Below are positions 1-5,712 of a DNA stretch of 5,712 nt, in pieces (the stretch's first letter is position 1; each line of letters begins with the position of its first letter). Made by a program: the position numbers and the translations under genes. The notes below the pieces were generated by a model. That model worked only from the letters and a program-made list of their open reading frames with translations. It had not been told where the DNA came from and did no database searches. Source of the DNA: Phycisphaerae bacterium (GTDB taxonomy: Bacteria > Planctomycetota > Phycisphaerae > UBA1845); the NCBI GenBank assembly GCA_029260155.1, contig JAJDDU010000413.1, positions 1 to 5,712 on the forward strand. Direction: 5' to 3'.

Positions 1-748
1 GACATCGAGCTGCGCGGCGTGAGTGCGTGCATGAATCTCAAGAGCCCGCACCTGGTCAGTATCTTTGACGTCGTGAAGAACGACGACGGCGAGTATTTCA
101 TCGTGATGGAGCACGTGGCTGGTCCGTCGCTGTGCGAACTGATGGTGGCGGAGTCCAAAGGCTTGGGCGTGGACAAAGCCACGTATCTTTTTAAGGAGAT
201 CGCAGCCGGCCTCGCGTATCTGCATGACCGAGGCATCGTCCATCGCGACATGAAGCCGGCCAACATTTTCTTCGAGGATGGCCACGTCAAGATCGGCGAC
301 TACGGGCTTAGCAAGTTCATCTCGGTGTCGCGACACAGCGCTCAGACGACGAGCGTCGGCACTGTTCACTACATGGCCCCCGAAGTTGGCAGCGGCAATT
401 ACCATCGTGGGATCGACATCTATGCTCTGGGCGTGATTCTCTATGAAATGCTGCTCGGGCGCGTGCCGTTCGAGGGTTCGAGCATGGCTGAGGTGCTCAT
501 GAAACACTTGACCGAGCAGCCGGAAGTCGACGAGCTTCCACAGCCGTTCGGCAAGGTCATTCGCAAGGCGCTTGAGAAAGAACCGAAAGACCGCTACCAG
601 AACGTCAACGAGATGATCGACGACCTGATGGAGGTCGGCAACATTCGCAATAGCCTGGCGGGTTTCAACCCGAGCACGATCACGAGCATGCGCCGCCGGG
701 CGATGGCGGACACCATGCCGACGCCGGTGCCGTCGCCGAACCCTCCGC
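1..748 (+). repeat. Tandem duplication, copy 1 (kinase catalytic domain)
   Basis: This stretch aligns without any gap to 1461-2208 at a constant offset of 1460 bases. It covers the catalytic domain from the alpha-C region to the Pro-rich linker. By eye I count about 31 amino-acid differences in 249 aligned residues, roughly 87% identity. At DNA level there are 10 differences in 241-360 but 14 in 61-120. Similarity stops abruptly after the shared linker motif, where this copy continues into an RDD domain. The true left end lies outside the window. Confidence 0.9.
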
Positions 749-1281
749 CGCTGCGACCGTTTGCGGAGTTGCCCAATGCCGCGCGCGATCTGGCTGATGC
801 AGCGGGCAATGTGCTCAAGGTGGCGGCTGGCACGTCGCCTCGGAAACCGCCCAGACCTGTCGACGCGTTGTCGCCGGAAGCGGCCGCCGGCGAGCTGCAA
901 TACGCTGGGTTTTGGGTTCGCGTGGTGGCTGCGTTCATCGACGCGACCATCTTGGGGCTGGTTGGTGCGGCATTTGGCGGAAACAATGCCACTGGTGCGC
1001 TGATGATTCTATATCAGGGGATCCTGATTGGCACGTGGAACGGGCAGACATTGGGCAAACGCGCATGTGGAATCAAGGTTATCAGCGCCGACGGTCGGCC
1101 TTGCTCGCTGGGGCAGGCGTTTGGCCGGGCAATGGCGAAGATCCTGAGTGTGATGATATTGATGATCGGGTACCTAATGGTGCCCTTCGACTGGCAAAAG
1201 CGGGCGCTACACGATCGCGTGGCGGGGACGTTGGCGGTGTACGCCCTTGATCCGCGGCCGGCAGAGTACCGGGCTGCCTGA
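1..1281 (+). CDS. Membrane Ser/Thr protein kinase with C-terminal RDD domain (5' end outside window)
   Basis: A Hanks-type Ser/Thr kinase that should phosphorylate proteins in the cytoplasm while anchored in the inner membrane. The frame is open from base 1, so the gene begins before the window. Comparison with the paralogue at 1314 suggests about 49 residues are missing, including the glycine loop and the ATP-binding Lys. Counting base 1 as residue 1, the catalytic loop HRDMKPAN starts at 81, DYG (replacing DFG) is at 100-102, and APE is at 126-128. A Ser/Thr-rich activation loop lies between DYG and APE. A Pro-rich linker (about 238-249) and an Ala-rich stretch lead into an RDD family domain (about 301-417). 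That domain shows Arg307, Asp314 and Asp405 (the family's R, D, D) and about three hydrophobic helices. The GTG at 19 is not the true start. The next kinase begins 32 bases downstream, so the two are probably co-transcribed. The specific substrate is unknown; family and domain calls are firm. Confidence 0.93.
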   Translation, partial: DIELRGVSACMNLKSPHLVSIFDVVKNDDGEYFIVMEHVAGPSLCELMVAESKGLGVDKATYLFKEIAAGLAYLHDRGIVHRDMKPANIFFEDGHVKIGDYGLSKFISVSRHSAQTTSVGTVHYMAPEVGSGNYHRGIDIYALGVILYEMLLGRVPFEGSSMAEVLMKHLTEQPEVDELPQPFGKVIRKALEKEPKDRYQNVNEMIDDLMEVGNIRNSLAGFNPSTITSMRRRAMADTMPTPVPSPNPPPLRPFAELPNAARDLADAAGNVLKVAAGTSPRKPPRPVDALSPEAAAGELQYAGFWVRVVAAFIDATILGLVGAAFGGNNATGALMILYQGILIGTWNGQTLGKRACGIKVISADGRPCSLGQAFGRAMAKILSVMILMIGYLMVPFDWQKRALHDRVAGTLAVYALDPRPAEYRAA

Positions 1282-1313
1282 CACGGGCTGCTGGTGAATC
1301 GGACGATACGTCT

Positions 1314-3641
1314 ATGGCATATATGTTCAAACATGGCGACCGGCCGCTGGAGGGTTTCACGATCCAGCGAGGTATCGGCCGAGGCGGGTTCGGGGAGGTG
1401 TACTACGCGATCAGCGACGGCGGGCGCGAGGTGGCACTCAAGTACCTGCGGGACAACGCTGAGATCGAGCTGCGCGGCGTTACCCATTGCATGAACCTCA
1501 AGAGCCCGCACCTGGACAGCATCTTCTACGTCAATAAAAACGACGATGGCGAATACTTCATCGTCATGGAGCACATCTCCGGCCCGTCGCTCGGCGAGCT
1601 GATGAGCGCCGAGCCGAATGGCCTCGGAGTGGAGAAGGCTGCGTACTTCTTGCGCGAGATTGCAAGAGGCTTGGCCTATCTGCACGACCGCGGCATCGTG
1701 CATCGAGACATGAAGCCAGCCAACATTTTCTACGAGGATGGCCACGTCAAGATTGGCGACTATGGGTTGAGTAAGTTCATCTCCGTGTCGCGACACAGCG
1801 CTCAGACGACGAGCATCGGCACGGTGCATTACATGGCGCCGGAAGTCGGCAGCGGCAATTACCATCGCGGGATCGATATTTACGCGCTTGGCGTGATGCT
1901 CTACGAGATGCTTCTTGGGCGCGTGCCGTTTGAAGGATCGAGCATGGGCGAAGTGCTCATGAAGCATCTAACCGAGCAGCCGGAGGTCGAAGGGCTTCCG
2001 GAGCCGTTCGGCAAGGTGATTCGCAAGGCGCTCGAGAAAGATCCGAAGGATCGCTACCAGAACGTCAACGAGATGATGGACGACTTGCTGGAGGTCGGCG
2101 ACATTCGCAACAGTCTCGCGGGTTTCAACCCGAACACCATTTCGAGCATGCGTCGACGGGCGATGGCGGACACGATGCCGACGCCGGTTCCATCTCCGAA
2201 TCCGCCGCGACACGCGCAGCCACGCGGTGCGGGTCGGATGCGGATTCGTGACGGCATACCCGTTGCGGTGAATCTGCCGCGGCAAGTGGACAAGCGTATT
2301 CAGCGGGTCAGCGATAAGGTCTCGCGCAAGATGGACACGCTTGCCGGACGGCCTCACACGCGACGGTGGCGTGGCAAGAGAGGTGCTCGCGCGGCGGGAA
2401 CGTCATCCGCCAACGAAATGGGTACGTTGCAGCGACTGGTCCTGGCGGTCGGCATGACGCTCGGGATTTCGGTCGCTGCCGGTCTGGTCACGGGTCTGAT
2501 GACGGAGACTCCCGTAGTCGGGGCGTCAACCGGTCTGATGGTGGCCGGTGTGGTTCTCGGGCTCGTCGTGTCGATGAAGGTTCTCGATTGGCTGGGCAGT
2601 GCGACGCAACCCAAATGGGTGGAGTCCTTCGTTACGCTTGGGTGCTGTGCTCCGATGATGACGTTGGCGTGCCTGCCGCTGCTGGACGACTACGATACCG
2701 ACGCGTTTGCAATGCTTGCGACGATGGTGGTTGTGTTGGCGTTCGCTGACGTCGATGGCCGCGTCAAGAGCGGAGCGCGGGGAGAATTCAGCTTTGGATC
2801 GGCGTTCACACTCGGCCTCTGGGGCTTCATCTGTACGGCGGTGGTGGCGGCGGGAATGTTTGGGGTGGGGTCTGAGGAGAATCTCCTGGCCATGGGCGCC
2901 GTTTCCGGCGTGGCCTTGTCTCTTGCCATGCAGGCAATGGGGTGGCTGATCCCCGGCCATGGGGCAAGCGTGCCCGGTCCGTCGGCACCGGCTGAGCAAC
3001 CCGGCGCGGAGTTAGCCGGCCACCGTGTCGCGGAGCCCGCACCGAGCGCAGCCGACGATTTCACTGGCGCGCCGTACGCCATTCCGGTGCAGCCTGGCAC
3101 GCAGGCCAGCGGATATGCGTCGACGATGCCGCCGCCGCTGGCGAGGTCGGGCTTGGCCCGTGGATTCTGGAGTCTCGTGGCGTTCGTCATGCTCGCCGCG
3201 ATGATCATCACGATCTTCGCGACAGAATCGAGCCGCTGCGATGACGACGTGCTGGCGCTCATCATCAGCTCCGTCGCGTGCGGGTCCATAATGCTCTTCT
3301 CGTTTCAGAAGCTGACGTGCCGCAAGCGTCCGAGTTTGTGGCAAGACACGCTCTGTCCGTTCCTGATCGCGGTCGCCATGACCGCGTTGGGCGCATGCGT
3401 ATCGGTGTTGGCGGTAGGGAACCTGCGCGACGGCGAAGTGGCTGTCGCGATGATCATGGGAATCGTTTGGTCCGCATTGGCGTTGGGGTTCCTGTTGGCC
3501 TCACGATTTGGAGTGTTGCGTTGGCTCGTCGCCCGCCGTGACTCGGGCAACGCCCCATTCATCAGGACTATCGGCATCGAAAGTGGTCAGGACACGTCGC
3601 CGGTTCAGGTCGTAGTCAGCGGCGACGCGGCGGATGCCTAA
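1314..3641 (+). CDS. Ser/Thr protein kinase with polytopic C-terminal membrane domain
   Basis: A complete Hanks-type kinase of 775 residues. The catalytic domain (about 15-260) has the glycine loop GRGGFG at 22-27, the ATP-binding Lys43 in VALK, HRD at 130-132 with Asn137, DYG at 149-151 and APE at 175-177. Likely activation-loop phosphoacceptors are Thr165, Thr166, Ser167 and Thr170. A Pro-rich linker (287-298) and a strongly basic stretch (about 299-361) precede the membrane part. That part has six predicted helices (about 375-396, 402-421, 439-457, 464-480, 498-518, 524-546), a Pro/Ala-rich loop (about 547-613) and four more helices (about 618-637, 646-665, 681-702, 709-730). I recognise no named family in this C-terminus; it could be a sensor or only an anchor. 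The ATG at 1314 has a weak GGAC nine bases upstream; the ATG at 1323 is a possible alternative. Catalytic residues look intact, so the kinase is predicted to be active. Confidence 0.94.
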   Translation: MAYMFKHGDRPLEGFTIQRGIGRGGFGEVYYAISDGGREVALKYLRDNAEIELRGVTHCMNLKSPHLDSIFYVNKNDDGEYFIVMEHISGPSLGELMSAEPNGLGVEKAAYFLREIARGLAYLHDRGIVHRDMKPANIFYEDGHVKIGDYGLSKFISVSRHSAQTTSIGTVHYMAPEVGSGNYHRGIDIYALGVMLYEMLLGRVPFEGSSMGEVLMKHLTEQPEVEGLPEPFGKVIRKALEKDPKDRYQNVNEMMDDLLEVGDIRNSLAGFNPNTISSMRRRAMADTMPTPVPSPNPPRHAQPRGAGRMRIRDGIPVAVNLPRQVDKRIQRVSDKVSRKMDTLAGRPHTRRWRGKRGARAAGTSSANEMGTLQRLVLAVGMTLGISVAAGLVTGLMTETPVVGASTGLMVAGVVLGLVVSMKVLDWLGSATQPKWVESFVTLGCCAPMMTLACLPLLDDYDTDAFAMLATMVVVLAFADVDGRVKSGARGEFSFGSAFTLGLWGFICTAVVAAGMFGVGSEENLLAMGAVSGVALSLAMQAMGWLIPGHGASVPGPSAPAEQPGAELAGHRVAEPAPSAADDFTGAPYAIPVQPGTQASGYASTMPPPLARSGLARGFWSLVAFVMLAAMIITIFATESSRCDDDVLALIISSVACGSIMLFSFQKLTCRKRPSLWQDTLCPFLIAVAMTALGACVSVLAVGNLRDGEVAVAMIMGIVWSALALGFLLASRFGVLRWLVARRDSGNAPFIRTIGIESGQDTSPVQVVVSGDAADA
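1461..2208 (+). repeat. Tandem duplication, copy 2 (kinase catalytic domain)
   Basis: This is the partner of 1-748. The longest identical run I noticed is 30 bases, 325-354 against 1785-1814, in the activation loop. Beyond base 2208 the sequence diverges completely into a basic linker and polytopic membrane region, so only the catalytic part and Pro-rich linker are shared. Upstream of 1461 the homology probably extends to the start of this gene, but the matching part of copy 1 is outside the window. Confidence 0.9.
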
Positions 3642-3803
3642 CAGATCACGCCCGCATCCCTACTCTGGCGGCGAATACCCCTCTGGCGAATCGCGTTCCA
3701 TCGAGTGGCATGCGAGCGCCGATGCCGGTAACATGACTTCGGTGTCGCGCACTGCGTGATGTCGTTTGTGTTGAAGGTGCGGCTGCAGGATCATGCAGAT
3801 CTA
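3642..3803. other. Intergenic region between second kinase and sigma factor
   Basis: This gap holds no convincing gene or strong terminator. An 8-base direct repeat CTCTGGCG occurs at 3663-3670 and 3681-3688, and a weak 5-base-pair hairpin can form from 3707 to 3726. No good promoter match was found, so whether the sigma factor has its own promoter or is read from the kinase operon stays open. Part of the region (from 3756) is open in the sigma factor frame. Confidence 0.6.
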
Positions 3804-4688
3804 ATGGACTCGCAGAACGCCGATCAGTTTCTTGTGGACCAGATTCGATCCGGTGATGAGGGCGCTTGGCGTCAGCTCATCGACCGGTACGAAGGGCGTC
3901 TGACCGCGTTCGCCCGAATGCGGACCGCCAGTCTCGCCGACGCGGAAGACCTCGTGCAGGAATCGTTCGTCGGCTTCCTTCAGTCATTGCGCCACTACGA
4001 CAGCCGGCGTACGCTGGAGACATACCTTTTCACGATCTTGCGATACAAGCTTTGCGACCAACTGCGCAAACGCAAAATCGTACCGCTCAACCCGCCCGCC
4101 GACGCGGAAGACTGGTGGGACCGCATCATGCCCGGAACGACGGACACGCCCAGCGGCATCGCCGCCGAGGCGGAATCGCGCACTGCGTTCGAATCGATGT
4201 TGGCCGACCTGCTTCGCCGTTTGATCCACGACATGCGCGACCGCAACGCGTTCGACGATCTTCAGGTCATCGAGTTGGTGTTTTTCAAAGGCATGCGTAA
4301 CCTCGACGTGGGCAACCTACTGGGCATCGACCAGAAGGCCGTTGCGGGGATCAAGTTCCGTGCCATCCGGCGATTGCAAAAGTTCCTCGAAGAGCGCGAC
4401 GAGCCGGCTGCGCTGACCGACACCGAAGCCGATGTCACCGTCGCCCGCGTCTGGCAGGAGCGGCGGCTTACCTGTCTCAAGCGCAGCACGCTCGGATCCT
4501 ATCTGCTCGGCATCCTGGAGGATCCATGGAACAGCTACACTCTGTTCCACATGGACGTCGTCGCCTGCCCGATGTGTCTGGCCAACGCGGAAGATCTCAA
4601 AATGGAAGAAGCCGACGACCAGGAACGGTCCAGCGATTCAATCTTCGCTTCCAGCGTCGGTTTTCTGTCACGCATCTCGAAGCCGTGA
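3804..4688 (+). CDS. ECF-type RNA polymerase sigma factor with C-terminal Cys/His extension
   Basis: A sigma-70 family factor that should direct RNA polymerase to a specific promoter set. With the ATG at 3804 the protein has 294 residues. Region 2 spans about 22-91, with the DAEDLVQESF motif at 46-55 and ETYLFTILRYKL at 72-83. A linker (about 92-149) leads to region 4 (about 150-196), whose helix-turn-helix around LLGIDQKAVAGIKFRAIRRL should read the -35 element. A further 98 residues follow, longer than a plain ECF factor. They include Cys224, His249, Cys255 and Cys258 (H-x5-C-x2-C), resembling a small zinc site. The frame is open back to a GTG at 3756 and an ATG at 3759, but 3804 places the start where related factors begin and has AGGA 13 bases upstream. 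The gene lies 162 bases after the second kinase, with no clear terminator between, so read-through is possible. No separate anti-sigma gene is visible. Confidence 0.88.
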   Translation: MDSQNADQFLVDQIRSGDEGAWRQLIDRYEGRLTAFARMRTASLADAEDLVQESFVGFLQSLRHYDSRRTLETYLFTILRYKLCDQLRKRKIVPLNPPADAEDWWDRIMPGTTDTPSGIAAEAESRTAFESMLADLLRRLIHDMRDRNAFDDLQVIELVFFKGMRNLDVGNLLGIDQKAVAGIKFRAIRRLQKFLEERDEPAALTDTEADVTVARVWQERRLTCLKRSTLGSYLLGILEDPWNSYTLFHMDVVACPMCLANAEDLKMEEADDQERSSDSIFASSVGFLSRISKP

Positions 4689-4722
4689 TTTCGGCATTCG
4701 ACCCGCTTGCGATTCCCTAGCT

Positions 4723-5133
4723 CTAGCCCGCCTTGCGCCCCGCTAGCAACGTCTTGACCAGGTTGACCAGCGCCTTGCGATCGATCGGCTTGCTGAGGTA
4801 GTCGTCCGCACCGCATTCAGTGGCCCGTTCGATGTCGCCGGTCTCATTCAACGCGGTGACCATCACGATGAGGATGTCGCGGGTCTTGGGGCTGCTCTTG
4901 AGTTGCTTGCACACCTCAAAGCCGCTCATGCGCGGCATCATGATGTCGAGCAGCACGAGGTTGGGCGGCTCGTCCTCAATCTTGGCCATGGCCTCGATAC
5001 CGTCGGCCGCCGTCGTGATGGTCACGCCGGTGAGATCCTCCAGATAAACTTCCAACAATTCAAGATTCTGGCGGTTGTCATCGACAATCAGAACCCTTGC
5101 CCCATCGCCGCTACGTTCAGCGTCCGTCGCCAT
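4723..5133 (-). CDS. Single-domain response regulator (CheY-like receiver)
   Basis: A 136-residue protein made only of a receiver domain, which takes a phosphoryl group from a histidine kinase and signals by protein contact. The acidic pair is Asp18-Asp19, the phosphoacceptor is Asp63 in LVLLDIMMPRMSGFEV, the switch residues are Thr93 and Tyr112, and Lys115-Pro116 completes the active site. No output domain follows, so it is not itself a DNA-binding regulator. The closest general types are the DivK/CheY-like and PleD-like receivers. The start at 5133 is supported by GGAG seven bases upstream. The gene is convergent with the sigma factor, with 34 bases between their ends, and no histidine kinase is in the window, so its partner is unknown. 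It probably forms its own transcription unit, since a strong terminator separates it from the gene upstream on the same strand. Confidence 0.94.
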   Translation of the reverse strand: MATDAERSGDGARVLIVDDNRQNLELLEVYLEDLTGVTITTAADGIEAMAKIEDEPPNLVLLDIMMPRMSGFEVCKQLKSSPKTRDILIVMVTALNETGDIERATECGADDYLSKPIDRKALVNLVKTLLAGRKAG

Positions 5134-5140
5134 CTATCAA

Positions 5141-5144
5141 CTCC
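5141..5144 (-). promoter_or_regulatory. Shine-Dalgarno of the response regulator gene
   Basis: On the minus strand GGAG lies seven bases before the ATG at 5133. It is the clearest ribosome binding site in the window and fixes the start of the receiver gene. Confidence 0.75.
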
Positions 5145-5175
5145 GTATCACCACCTCAAACCGTTTGCCACCCAG

Positions 5176-5205
5176 AGCATACGCCCACCAATCTGCAATC
5201 GTCAA
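5176..5205 (-). promoter_or_regulatory. Possible sigma-70-type promoter for the response regulator gene
   Basis: On the minus strand a TTGACG box (5205-5200) is followed after 18 bases by TATGCT (5181-5176). The first matches the -35 consensus at five of six positions, the second the -10 at four of six. Transcription would start near 5169, giving a leader of roughly 36 bases that contains the GGAG ribosome site. The position, downstream of the terminator of the previous gene, is where a promoter is needed. Planctomycete promoter rules are poorly known, so this is tentative. Confidence 0.45.
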
Positions 5206-5210
5206 TCGTC
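5190..5210. repeat. Three 7-base direct repeats upstream of the response regulator
   Basis: Read on the plus strand the heptads are AATCTGC, AATCGTC and AATCGTC, directly abutting. A further AATC occurs at 5219-5222, and CGTCAAT occurs at 5200-5206 and again at 5215-5221. The array overlaps the proposed -35 box, so it could be an operator, but chance or slippage is also possible. Confidence 0.5.
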
Positions 5211-5232
5211 CGCCCGTCAATCCAAAAGGAAA

Positions 5233-5266
5233 GCCCCCCGCCGGCGCGTTGGCACCGGCGGGGGGC
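5233..5266 (-). terminator. Rho-independent terminator of the dockerin protein gene
   Basis: A perfect 12-base-pair GC-rich inverted repeat (5233-5244 against 5255-5266) has a 10-base loop, inside which two further pairs can form. On the minus strand it is followed by TTTCCTTTT, a T-rich tract; the plus-strand side has no such tract. This orients it as the terminator of the minus-strand gene whose stop codon is at 5296, about 30 bases upstream. Confidence 0.88.
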
Positions 5267-5295
5267 GACAGTTGTTTAGGTTACGTCAGCCGAGC

Positions 5296-5712
5296 TTACG
5301 GCTGCGTGCTGTTCATCGACTGACCGTTCCACACCTGAGTCGCGGGCGGGATGCCGTTGATCAACTGACGGAACAAGAGCAGGTCGAACGGATCGTTGGT
5401 GTTCAAGTTCCGGTTGATGTCGATCAGGTGAGCCAACGGCTCGCACGGAATGACCACCTCGTTGACGTACTGACGGAATTTCAGCAAGTCGAACGGGCTA
5501 ACGGCACCGTTCTGATCAACGTCAGCCGGCAGGAAGCCGTAGTCGACGCGATCCTTCTCATTCACGCCAGCACCCTGATCACCATCATTCGGAACCGCGA
5601 CGCCGTCGCCGTCACAAACGTCGACCACGGAGATCGTGGTCCACTCCTGCAGCGTGATAGGCCCGTCCCACGAGACGGTGACCGTGGCACCGGACGCCGA
5701 GGCGCTGGTGAT
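5296..5712 (-). CDS. Dockerin-like repeat protein, probably secreted (5' end outside window)
   Basis: The last 138 residues of a larger protein; the frame is open to the window edge, so the N-terminus and any signal peptide are not seen. Counting from the edge, residues 1-27 look like a beta-rich segment (TVTVSW). An Asp/Gly-rich stretch follows (31-49). Two dockerin type I-like units come next. The first is DVDQNGAVSPFD at 64-75 followed by LLKFRQYVN. The second begins at Asp98 (DINRNLNTNDPFD, 98-110) and is followed by LLLFRQLIN. Each has a calcium-binding loop and a helix. The second loop is one residue longer and has Leu where Gly is usual. A short polar tail (WNGQSMNSTQP) ends the protein. 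In Planctomycetes such modules occur at the ends of extracellular proteins that are not part of cellulosomes, so partner or surface attachment is only a guess. The GTG at 5628 is not a convincing start. Confidence 0.85.
   Translation of the reverse strand: MTSASASGATVTVSWDGPITLQEWTTISVVDVCDGDGVAVPNDGDQGAGVNEKDRVDYGFLPADVDQNGAVSPFDLLKFRQYVNEVVIPCEPLAHLIDINRNLNTNDPFDLLLFRQLINGIPPATQVWNGQSMNSTQP

Noticed and set aside
19..21. GTG as the start of the first kinase
   Set aside because: The frame is open to base 1 with codons matching residues 50-55 of the paralogue, and starting here would remove the glycine loop and catalytic Lys. The gene is cut by the window edge.
1282..1313. Separate promoter for the second kinase
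   Set aside because: Only 32 bases separate the genes and no promoter-like pair is visible, so co-transcription is the simpler reading.
1014..1967. Long minus-strand open frame of 317 codons opposite the kinases
   Set aside because: It lies entirely antisense to two clear coding regions, shows no recognisable domain, is rich in His, Arg and Ala as expected from complementary GC-rich codons, and spans a gene junction.
2366..3577. Several shorter open frames on both strands within the membrane part of the second kinase
   Set aside because: All overlap a continuous, well-supported coding frame with regular hydrophobic helices and have no domain or ribosome site of their own.
3707..3726. Hairpin GGCAT...ATGCC after the second kinase as a terminator
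   Set aside because: Only five base pairs with a 10-base loop and no T tract follow.
3727..3760. ECF-like promoter (GGTAAC then CGTGAT) before the sigma factor
   Set aside because: The spacing of about 22 bases is too long for the usual 16-17, and the second box overlaps the region of possible start codons.
3756..3803. Extended N-terminus of the sigma factor (GTG 3756 or ATG 3759)
   Set aside because: No ribosome site precedes these codons, and the added 15-16 residues do not look like the start of a sigma factor. ATG 3804 is preferred, but the longer form cannot be excluded.
4717..4746. Cluster of CTAG tetramers and a CTAGC...GCTAG inverted repeat between the convergent genes
   Set aside because: The stem is five base pairs with a 14-base loop and no T tract. 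Three CTAG sites in 30 bases is curious but too little to support a function.

Overview
The window most likely comes from a member of the Planctomycetota. The evidence is the type of Ser/Thr kinase (a DYG instead of DFG motif in a Planctomycetes-style activation segment, fused to membrane modules), an ECF-type sigma factor with a long C-terminal extension, a secreted protein ending in dockerin-like repeats, and GC-rich coding sequence. The class within the phylum cannot be fixed from this sequence alone.

Layout. Positions 1-1281 (+) hold the end of a membrane-bound Ser/Thr kinase whose N-terminus lies before the window; its C-terminus is an RDD membrane domain. After 32 bases, 1314-3641 (+) holds a complete second kinase of 775 residues. 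Its catalytic domain is a close paralogue of the first, but it carries a different C-terminus of about ten predicted membrane helices. The two kinases form a tandem duplication: bases 1-748 align without gaps to 1461-2208. After a 162-base gap comes an ECF/sigma-70-like sigma factor (3804-4688, +) with a C-terminal Cys/His extension. On the opposite strand and convergent with it is a single-domain response regulator (4723-5133, -), with a visible Shine-Dalgarno, a plausible promoter and a short heptad repeat upstream. A strong Rho-independent terminator (5233-5266) follows the last gene, a window-truncated protein with two dockerin-like calcium-binding repeats (5296-5712, -).

How the parts may work together. 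The two kinases are spaced like an operon and should sit in the membrane with their kinase domains in the cytoplasm. The sigma factor just downstream, on the same strand, is a natural candidate output or phosphorylation target, but this is inference from proximity. The response regulator and the dockerin protein look like separate transcription units, and nothing in the sequence ties them to the kinases.

No tRNA, rRNA, CRISPR array, insertion sequence or phage feature was seen. The most notable points are the kinase duplication with exchanged membrane modules, the apparent internal repeats in the membrane part of the second kinase, and the Cys/His extension of the sigma factor.
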